Assembly: GCA_017620055.1 (NCBI GenBank)
Contig: JAFZRD010000134.1
Coordinates: forward strand, 1 to 7,139
Direction of reading: 5' to 3'
From: Lachnospiraceae bacterium
GTDB lineage: Bacteria > Bacillota_A > Clostridia > Lachnospirales > Lachnospiraceae
Length of the DNA stretch: 7,139 nucleotides
The position numbers and the translations under genes were made by a program. Positions 1 to 5,026 of this stretch are shown here, one piece after another; position 1 is the first letter of the stretch; each line of letters opens with the position of its first letter. The notes under the pieces are model-generated. The model made no database searches. It was not told the DNA's origin and worked only from the letters and a program-made list of their open reading frames with translations.

Positions 1-1
1 A

Positions 2-757
2 ATGGATGAATACTCGTCGGCACACTGGAAGAAGTATGAGACCGATGAGACGGATGAAGTCACGGAAAACGCAGATGCCGCAGATGACGGTATATCAGAG
101 GAGATTCCCGAAGAGGTCCCTTCGGAGGAATACCTGACAGGTGATCCGGGGACCGAAGGTGTCATATACGAGTATGACCGCACTCCGGGCTTTTGGGAGA
201 GCGGGAGCGCTCTCGTACTGTCGAGTATCCTGATCGCCGCAGGGCTTCTTGCCGCGGTTCTCGGAAGTTTCGTGATAATGAAGAAGAGGCGGCGGGGAGT
301 TACACCGCCTCCGCGGATACCGGAAGCAGATGATGACTTCTTTGAGGACTACGAACTTAAAGGTTATAAAACATCGGACCTTACGGGCTACGAAGGGGGA
401 GATACGGTACTGCTCGACGGAGGATATGACGCGGCAGATACGGCCACTCGCCTTCTTGCCGACGATCATACCGTTCTGGACCTTACCGACAAGGACGATC
501 CGGGGAGGAGATACAGGATAGTGCTCGGAGGCGTTATGTCGGTCGGACGGGGAGACTGCGATATAGTCATAACCGGTGACGATGCGCTGTCAAAGCGTCA
601 TTGTGAACTTTTTGAAAGGGACAAACAGATATATGTCAGGGATCTGTCTTCTTCCAACGGAACGAAGATAAACAGCAGGAAGATAACGGAAGGGTGCCTC
701 AATGATCACGATGAGCTGACGATAGGTGCCAGGACGTATATTGTCGGGATAGCATGA
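2..757 (+). CDS. Membrane-anchored FHA-domain protein (5' end probably outside the window)
   Basis: Seen: the visible 251 residues begin with a very acidic stretch (about 1-65), then one hydrophobic membrane segment (about 69-93) followed by KKRRR, then an acidic linker and a C-terminal FHA domain (about 171-250). FHA hallmarks are GR at 182-183, SKRH at 197-200 and SSSNG at 216-220. By the positive-inside rule the FHA domain faces the cytoplasm and the acidic part lies outside. No signal peptide precedes the membrane segment and the ATG is at base 2, so the true start is probably upstream and the visible part is the C-terminal half of a longer protein (inference). FHA domains bind phosphothreonine peptides, typically made by Hanks-type kinases. 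The linker carries three TxL-type motifs (T135, T149, T157) that could be phosphorylated docking sites. The stop overlaps the next gene's start, indicating co-translation. FHA assignment is firm; the role is unknown. Confidence 0.85.
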   Translation: MDEYSSAHWKKYETDETDEVTENADAADDGISEEIPEEVPSEEYLTGDPGTEGVIYEYDRTPGFWESGSALVLSSILIAAGLLAAVLGSFVIMKKRRRGVTPPPRIPEADDDFFEDYELKGYKTSDLTGYEGGDTVLLDGGYDAADTATRLLADDHTVLDLTDKDDPGRRYRIVLGGVMSVGRGDCDIVITGDDALSKRHCELFERDKQIYVRDLSSSNGTKINSRKITEGCLNDHDELTIGARTYIVGIA

Positions 758-2067
758 AGGGAAAGTACACACAGGAGGAGCTGCTCCTGTTATCAAATTT
801 CGTATATGTCCCGGCCTGTATATCGGATGAGCCGATAGAGGCGATAATCGATGCATACCGTGAAGAGGACGGCAGTTTTACCGCCGCAAGCGTCATTGAG
901 GCAGCAAGGGGAGGCGGAATGAGCTGTGAGGATGTTGCGACGGTATTTACCCGGATGGACAGAAGGATAAGTGAAAATCCCGACTTCGGAAAGATATCGG
1001 CAAGCCGGATACTCGAAGAGAAAGATGTGAGAGCCTTGTGTTACACCGATCCCAAGGATGCCGATCCGGTCGTCGTGTTCCGCGGTACGGGCGGGACAAA
1101 GGAGGCATGGTGCGACAATTTCGAAGGGGCATTTACCGATGAGACGAAGATACAGCAGATAGCGGATGATTTTGTCGAAAGCGAGTGCGGTATATATAAC
1201 GATATCGTTGTTACGGGGCATTCAAAGGGAGGGAATCTCGCGCAGTTCGTGACGGTCAGCCGGAACGAGAGGATCAGGGAATGCTTATCCTTTGACGGAC
1301 AGGGGTTCGGAGAGGATCTTCTCATAAAAGATCCCGCCGGGATCGCTGCCGCCTCGCAAAAGATAACGTCGGTGTGCGCATATAATGATTTTGTAAACAT
1401 CCTTCTTACGTCGATAGCCGGGACATGCCTTTTTGTCTTTAATGACAGCTCGGCCGCCGCGGCTCACTCACCCGTCACTCTTCTTACCGAGAATGAATTT
1501 GACGTCGACGGCAACTTTCTGACCATACGCACCCAGGGCCTTCTGGCGAAGGGACTCGGTTATCTGACGGACGGGATGTGCGGGATACTTCGAAGCGCGG
1601 ACGATGACGACAGGCGTAATTTTGCGACCGTTGCCGGAACGGCGATATCTCTCGCCCTTACGACGCCGCCCGATAAACTTGCCGAGGACTGCATTGCGCC
1701 GACTCTCGGTCTTGTGAGTGCCGGATTCGCGCAAAAGATGGCTCTTATGGAACGGACCGTAGCGGATTCCCGGCCGCCTGCGGCGGGGAGTGTTTCGATA
1801 GATACCGATGCCTGTGCGGGCGCTGCCGGCTCTATTGAGGAAGGAAGTGAACTGATAGGAGTCGTACAGGCCTCCGTAGAGGGAGTCAGAAAGAATATGG
1901 CATTTACGATAACCTCAAAGCTCTGCGCCGAAAAAGCGCTCGAGAACATATGTGAGGATCTGTCGGGGATAAAACGCGGCATGTACGAAATGTCGAAGAA
2001 AATAAGACGCGTAAATGCGGCTTATAAAAAGTGTGAAGAAGAGGCGGCGGCGTTAATGGGCTTTTAG
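754..2067 (+). CDS. DUF2974/Mbeg1-like alpha/beta hydrolase (lipase-like) with C-terminal helical hairpin domain
   Basis: Seen: 437 residues. The N-terminal two thirds is a lipase-like hydrolase: VVVFRGTGG (106-114, likely oxyanion region), VVTGHSKGGNLA (152-163, nucleophile Ser157), SFDGQGF (179-185, typical of DUF2974), and YND with Asp212 and His238 as candidates for the rest of the triad. No N-terminal signal peptide is visible. After a Pro/Ala/Ser-rich joint (about 339-346) comes an 85-residue segment (347-431) predicted to be two long helices broken at AFTITS (383-388), ending in Y424-x-x-x-E428. This resembles WXG100/LXG-like type VII secretion domains but lacks a WXG motif. The start is fixed by the ATGA overlap with the FHA gene; no strong ribosome binding site precedes it, so translation is probably coupled. 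Substrate unknown; a (phospho)lipid or ester is inferred. The 14 cysteines argue somewhat for a cytoplasmic location. The last 15 bases overlap the convergent regulator gene. Confidence 0.82.
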   Translation: MKGKYTQEELLLLSNFVYVPACISDEPIEAIIDAYREEDGSFTAASVIEAARGGGMSCEDVATVFTRMDRRISENPDFGKISASRILEEKDVRALCYTDPKDADPVVVFRGTGGTKEAWCDNFEGAFTDETKIQQIADDFVESECGIYNDIVVTGHSKGGNLAQFVTVSRNERIRECLSFDGQGFGEDLLIKDPAGIAAASQKITSVCAYNDFVNILLTSIAGTCLFVFNDSSAAAAHSPVTLLTENEFDVDGNFLTIRTQGLLAKGLGYLTDGMCGILRSADDDDRRNFATVAGTAISLALTTPPDKLAEDCIAPTLGLVSAGFAQKMALMERTVADSRPPAAGSVSIDTDACAGAAGSIEEGSELIGVVQASVEGVRKNMAFTITSKLCAEKALENICEDLSGIKRGMYEMSKKIRRVNAAYKKCEEEAAALMGF

Positions 2068-2784
2068 ATAACGAAGATTGTCAGCCATGGTCTTTATTAT
2101 CTTCTCGCGCTGTCTGACAGAGTATCTGACTATATCTCCGTTTGACAGACGAAATCCCTTTGCCGTCGCATTTTCGATATGGAATATGTTCACAAGATCC
2201 TTTTTGCATCGGATAAAGCATCCGTATACGCTGCATTGCCGTGCAAGCGACTCAACGGAATCGGTCATGTCTATGAACTCGCCGTCCGTAAGGCATAATC
2301 TTGCGTAGTATTTATCGATAGGTATGGCACGTATCAGCTCGTCATATCTGATAAACCGGGTCTCATTCTGGCATTTGATCTCGACAAGCGGAGTCTTGCG
2401 GCTCGTCCAGTCGAGGGCAACGTCGACAAGATGGCTGACCTGTCCCTTGTTGATGGGCTTCTCGATATATATGAGTTCTTCGGGTGCATTGACGTATGAT
2501 GTATAGCTTATAGTAGATTCGCAAAGAACTATCGGGGCTATAATACCTCTCTGACGGAGCTTCTTGGCTATCTCCATTCCGTTGTCGGCGCCTTCGGTTA
2601 TGTCTATGAAGAAGATATCGTATTTGACCGGCGTGGCCATGAGCGCTTCTTCGCTCCCGAACGAATCTATGTACAGAACGTCTCCGTTTGCCTGAAGACG
2701 TTTGTCTTTTTCACGCTCCAGGAGGCGCTCGAGTTGCTTGCGGTCGGCAACGTTGTTATCACATATGGCAATATAGACTGTCAT
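2053..2784 (-). CDS. LytTR-family response regulator (divergent)
   Basis: Seen: 243 residues with an N-terminal receiver domain (about 1-125) and a C-terminal LytTR-like DNA-binding domain (about 132-232). Receiver residues: Asp9 followed by Asn10 in the acidic pocket, phospho-acceptor Asp61 in FFIDITEG, and Lys109 in IEKP. The Thr/Ser switch position appears to be Cys88 (tentative). LytTR hallmarks: FIRC at 190-193, LVNI at 197-200, LSNGDIV at 213-219. The segment usually read as HRSYLVN is one residue shorter here and lacks the His. The family binds DNA direct repeats and often controls extracellular functions; no partner histidine kinase is in the window. The start is supported by GGAG six bases upstream of the ATG. 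It lies 36 bases behind the DUF1294 gene and may share the argG transcript. Its 3' end runs 15 bases into the convergent hydrolase gene. Targets cannot be told. Confidence 0.85.
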   Translation of the reverse strand: MTVYIAICDNNVADRKQLERLLEREKDKRLQANGDVLYIDSFGSEEALMATPVKYDIFFIDITEGADNGMEIAKKLRQRGIIAPIVLCESTISYTSYVNAPEELIYIEKPINKGQVSHLVDVALDWTSRKTPLVEIKCQNETRFIRYDELIRAIPIDKYYARLCLTDGEFIDMTDSVESLARQCSVYGCFIRCKKDLVNIFHIENATAKGFRLSNGDIVRYSVRQREKIIKTMADNLRYLKAH

Positions 2785-2801
2785 GATCTTCTCCGTGATA
2801 G

Positions 2802-2813
2802 TCCCCGAAGGGA
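2802..2813 (-). other. Small UUCG-tetraloop hairpin between two genes
   Basis: On the - strand the 36-base gap between the DUF1294 and response regulator genes reads TCCC-TTCG-GGGA, a 4-bp stem closed by a C(UUCG)G tetraloop, an unusually stable RNA loop type. It sits just upstream of the regulator's ribosome binding site and has no U-tract, so it is not an intrinsic terminator. It could tune mRNA stability or regulator translation, or be chance. Confidence 0.4.
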
Positions 2814-2820
2814 TGATAAA

Positions 2821-3117
2821 CTACAGGATCCTGAATTTCAGCGGTGCCAGGAAGAGGAAATAAGCCAGCACCAGTAACTGGACTCCGAGGATTATCGGTA
2901 TTCCGATATAGAACTTTGGTTTCTGGGTCTTGTGATGAAATACTCGCATTCCGAGAAGACAGCCCAGGCTGCCTCCGAAGATGGCAAACAGGAACAGAGT
3001 GGCCTCGGGTATCCGCCATTTATTCCGGCGGGCTTTCCTCTTGTCAAAAGCCATTGACAGAAAACCCGCCAGATTGATGACCGCCAGGTAAACGGCGATA
3101 TAAGACAGAACTATCAT
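2821..3117 (-). CDS. DUF1294 small membrane protein
   Basis: Seen: 98 residues, the usual size for the DUF1294 family, with three hydrophobic segments (about 2-22, 38-58 and 70-91). Family signatures in order: Asn15 in the first helix, DKRKA (25-29), RIPE (35-38), GGSLG (48-52) and FHHKT (60-64). It is an integral membrane protein of unknown biochemical function. The start lies 6 bases after the argG stop with no clear Shine-Dalgarno sequence nearby, so translation is probably coupled to argG. The signature positions agree with this start. Although the gene sits in a tight run with argG, DUF1294 genes occur in many contexts and no arginine role can be claimed from sequence. Confidence 0.85.
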   Translation of the reverse strand: MIVLSYIAVYLAVINLAGFLSMAFDKRKARRNKWRIPEATLFLFAIFGGSLGCLLGMRVFHHKTQKPKFYIGIPIILGVQLLVLAYFLFLAPLKFRIL

Positions 3118-3123
3118 AGGATG

Positions 3124-4344
3124 TCAGCTTTTCTTTCCGGCTTCCTGCATCTTCATAGCGCGGACCTTGCAGGAGAGTCCGAAGAGATTGATGAATCCGG
3201 TTGCATCGTGGTGATCATAGAGGTCGCCCGTTTTGAAGCTTGCGATGCTCTCGTTGTAGAGAGAATAGGGCGATGTCGTTCCTGCCTTGATGATGTTTCC
3301 TTTGTAGAGTTTGAACTTCACTTCGCCGGTGACATACTGCTGAGTGCTCTTGATGAAGGCACATACGGCTTCGCGGAGAGGTGTGAACCATTTTCCTTCA
3401 TATACGATCTGCGCGAGCTTGTTGCCCATGTCCTTCTTCATTGCATATGTGTCGCGGTCAAGGATCAGCTCCTCGAGCTGCTGGTGAGCTTCCATGAGGA
3501 TCGTACCGCCGGGTGTCTCGTAAACGCCGCGGGATTTCATGCCTACAACCCTGTTCTCGACTATATCGACGATACCGATACCGTGCTTGCCGCCGAGCTT
3601 GTTGAGTTCGCGGATGATATCGGAAACCTTCATCTTATTTCCGTTGATACTTACGGGTACGCCCGCTTCGAACGTCATCGTAACGTATTCGCCTTCGTCG
3701 GGTGCCTTTTCGGGTGTGCATCCGAGTACAAGGAGATGATCGTAGTTCGGCTCATTTGCAGGATCCTCAAGCTCGAGACCTTCATGACTGATATGCCATA
3801 AGTTGCGGTCGCGGCTGTAGCTGTTGTCGGCCGAGAAAGGAAGATGTATTCCGTGAGCCTTGCAGTACTCGATCTCGGATTCCCTTGAATCAAGGGTCCA
3901 CTTGTCATCACGCCATGCGGCGATGATCTTAAGGTCAGGTGCGAGAGCCTTGATGGCCAGCTCGAAACGTATCTGGTCGTTTCCTTTTCCGGTCGCTCCA
4001 TGGCAGATGGCCGCGGCCCCCTCCTTCCGTGCTATTTCGACAAGACGTTTTGCGATAACGGGTCTTGCCATTGATGTGCCGAGAAGGTACTTATTCTCAT
4101 ATACTGCGCATCCCTGAACGCACGGAACGATGTAATCGTCACAGAACTCGTCGACAACGTCTTCTATGTAAAGCTTCGTTGCGCCGCTCGCTTTGGCACG
4201 CTCCTCAAGACCGTCGAGTTCGCTTTCCTGTCCGCAGTCGATGCAGCAGCATATGACATCATAATCGTAGTTCTCTTTGAGCCACGGTATGATCGCCGTT
4301 GTATCAAGACCGCCCGAATATGCAAGTATGACTTTTTCTTTCAT
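3124..4344 (-). CDS. argG: Argininosuccinate synthase
   Basis: Catalyses ATP-dependent condensation of citrulline and aspartate to argininosuccinate, the penultimate step of arginine synthesis, in the cytoplasm. Seen: 406 residues, a normal full length. The N-terminal ATP-pyrophosphatase P-loop is AYSGGLDTT (8-16). Further family blocks are [12 protein letters not shown] (89-100), [14 protein letters not shown] (115-128) and a DSRESEIEY stretch after the WRDDKW block. The start is well supported by AAAGGAGC, with GGAG 7 bases before the ATG. It is divergent from the acetyltransferase-argJ-argB cluster across a 205-base AT-rich region holding ARG-box-like palindromes, so arginine repression is likely (inference). 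It leads a tight leftward run with DUF1294 (6-base gap) and a LytTR regulator. argH, which often follows argG, is not adjacent here. Confidence 0.97.
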   Translation of the reverse strand: MKEKVILAYSGGLDTTAIIPWLKENYDYDVICCCIDCGQESELDGLEERAKASGATKLYIEDVVDEFCDDYIVPCVQGCAVYENKYLLGTSMARPVIAKRLVEIARKEGAAAICHGATGKGNDQIRFELAIKALAPDLKIIAAWRDDKWTLDSRESEIEYCKAHGIHLPFSADNSYSRDRNLWHISHEGLELEDPANEPNYDHLLVLGCTPEKAPDEGEYVTMTFEAGVPVSINGNKMKVSDIIRELNKLGGKHGIGIVDIVENRVVGMKSRGVYETPGGTILMEAHQQLEELILDRDTYAMKKDMGNKLAQIVYEGKWFTPLREAVCAFIKSTQQYVTGEVKFKLYKGNIIKAGTTSPYSLYNESIASFKTGDLYDHHDATGFINLFGLSCKVRAMKMQEAGKKS

Positions 4345-4386
4345 TGTTTTGCTCCTTTGGAAATGCTTGTTTGGTGATTTGCTACA

Positions 4387-4433
4387 TTTATAAACTCGCT
4401 ATTGAGCATAATACAAAAATGTATAAAATGCAA
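4387..4433 (-). promoter_or_regulatory. Candidate argG promoter region (two possible hexamer pairs)
   Basis: On the - strand two weak sigma-A-like pairs can be read. One is TTGCAT (4433-4428) with TATGCT (4410-4405), 17 bases apart. The other is TTGTAT (4416-4411) with TATAAA (4392-4387), 18 bases apart. Neither is close to consensus, so the exact promoter is uncertain. Either would leave a short leader before the strong argG ribosome binding site. The palindrome at 4420-4432 overlaps the first pair's -35 or lies just upstream of the second pair, as a repressor site might. Confidence 0.4.
4420..4432. promoter_or_regulatory. ARG-box-like palindrome 4 (argG side, one mismatch)
   Basis: TGTATAAAATGCA matches the TGnATAnTATnCA pattern of the three boxes on the other side of the intergenic region, with one mismatch (A for T at position 8). 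It lies 90 bases from the first of those boxes and within the candidate argG promoter. An ArgR/AhrC hexamer could bind here alone or with the other three boxes (inference). Confidence 0.5.
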
Positions 4434-4474
4434 CACCAATCTTATGAAAAAACAGAAGAAATTTCAGAAAACAG

Positions 4475-4502
4475 TTGACAATAGGCAAAAATCATATAGA
4501 AT
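4475..4502 (+). promoter_or_regulatory. Sigma-A promoter for the acetyltransferase-argJ-argB operon
   Basis: A perfect -35 TTGACA (4475-4480) is separated by 16 bases from a -10 TAGAAT (4497-4502, five of six consensus bases). Transcription would start near 4509, exactly where the first of three tandem palindromes begins. This is the strongest promoter visible in the window, and its position relative to the boxes suits repression by a DNA-bound protein. Confidence 0.72.
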
Positions 4503-4509
4503 ATAAAAA

Positions 4510-4523
4510 TGAATAATATACAC
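4510..4523. promoter_or_regulatory. ARG-box-like repeat 1
   Basis: TGAATAATATACAC; its first 13 bases form the imperfect palindrome TGnATAnTATnCA. It resembles the ArgR/AhrC operator core TGNATWWWWATNCA but is one base shorter in the centre. It lies at the predicted transcription start. Confidence 0.65.
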
Positions 4524-4530
4524 AAATGAG

Positions 4531-4544
4531 TGCATAATATACAG
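4531..4544. promoter_or_regulatory. ARG-box-like repeat 2
   Basis: TGCATAATATACAG, a second copy of the TGnATAnTATnCA palindrome, starts 21 bases after repeat 1. That places it on the same face of the DNA helix, the centre-to-centre spacing known for paired ARG boxes bound by one ArgR hexamer. Confidence 0.65.
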
Positions 4545-4550
4545 AAAAGA

Positions 4551-4564
4551 TGAATAATATGCAG
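4551..4564. promoter_or_regulatory. ARG-box-like repeat 3, overlapping the gene start
   Basis: TGAATAATATGCAG, the third copy, starts 20 bases after repeat 2 and spans both candidate start codons (ATG at 4550 and 4559) of the acetyltransferase gene. An operator inside the first codons limits how the N-terminus can vary and extends the array to about 55 bases. Confidence 0.62.
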
Positions 4565-5005
4565 ATACGGATAATGACAATCGAAGATTACGAGGATGTA
4601 CACGCACTCTGGATGACGATCAAAGGCTTTGCGATAAGGTCGGTCGATGATTCAAGAGAAGGTGTTGAGCGTTTCTTAAGAAGAAATCCCGACACGAGCG
4701 TTGTTGCCGAAGAAGACGGAAAGATCGTCGGAGCGATACTATGCGGGCATGACGGCAGACGCGGATGTCTATATCATGTGTGCGTTCATCCCGATCACAG
4801 ACGAAGAGGGATCGGAAAAGCGATGGTCGTCTTTTGCATGAACGCTCTCAAAAAAGAGAAGATCAGCAAAGTCAGCCTTATTGCCTTTACCGCCAATGAT
4901 ATAGGAAACGCGTTCTGGAACACGATCGGCTGGACAAGACGCGAAGACCTGAACTATTATGATTTTGTATTAAACAGCGAGAACATAGTCAATTTCAACA
5001 AATAG
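4559..5005 (+). CDS. GNAT-family N-acetyltransferase, candidate short N-acetylglutamate synthase
   Basis: Seen: 148 residues of a single GNAT domain. Counted from the upstream ATG at 4550 (151 residues), the acetyl-CoA pyrophosphate-binding motif A is VHPDHRRRGIGKA (79-91), preceded by the YHVCV strand, and motif B is FTANDIGNAFWNTIGW (113-128). I chose the ATG at 4559 because the weak AGAAAAG at 4543-4549 is nine bases from it but directly abuts the one at 4550, and because MQIRIMTIEDYEDV is a typical GNAT beginning. The gene leads an operon with argJ (21-base gap) and argB, behind a strong promoter and three ARG-box-like sites. This placement suggests a role in arginine synthesis, possibly acetylating glutamate as short stand-alone N-acetylglutamate synthases do (inference). 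Substrate cannot be read from sequence; it could equally acetylate another amino acid or a protein. Confidence 0.85.
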   Translation: MQIRIMTIEDYEDVHALWMTIKGFAIRSVDDSREGVERFLRRNPDTSVVAEEDGKIVGAILCGHDGRRGCLYHVCVHPDHRRRGIGKAMVVFCMNALKKEKISKVSLIAFTANDIGNAFWNTIGWTRREDLNYYDFVLNSENIVNFNK

Positions 5006-5026
5006 GACCCGAGAGAGGTAACATAT

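Noticed and set aside
754..850. N-terminal Sec signal peptide on the hydrolase
   Set aside because: The first 35 residues contain no basic start plus hydrophobic core plus cleavage-site pattern; LLLLSNFVYV is too short and is preceded by acidic residues.
793..1982. Several - strand open frames opposite the hydrolase gene
   Set aside because: They overlap one another and a well-supported hydrolase gene, and their translations show no family signature.
2040..2100. Bidirectional terminator at the convergent junction
   Set aside because: No GC-rich stem followed by a T-tract is present on either strand.
3121..3801. Long + strand open frame (226 codons) opposite argG
   Set aside because: It is antisense to a complete, highly conserved argG and its translation shows no recognisable domain; it follows from the codon bias of the opposite strand.
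4345..4549. Riboswitch, T-box or attenuator in the arginine intergenic region
   Set aside because: The region is AT-rich, the predicted leaders are only about 35-50 bases, and no T-box motif, anti-terminator pair or terminator hairpin with U-tract can be seen.
4550..4558. ATG at 4550 as the acetyltransferase start
   Set aside because: It would place the only purine-rich upstream stretch directly against the start codon. It remains possible, and would add three residues (MNN).
4510..4564. CRISPR-like or iteron-like repeat array
   Set aside because: Three 13-base palindromes with 7-8 base gaps are far too short for CRISPR repeats and spacers. Their place behind a promoter of arginine genes favours operators over replication iterons.
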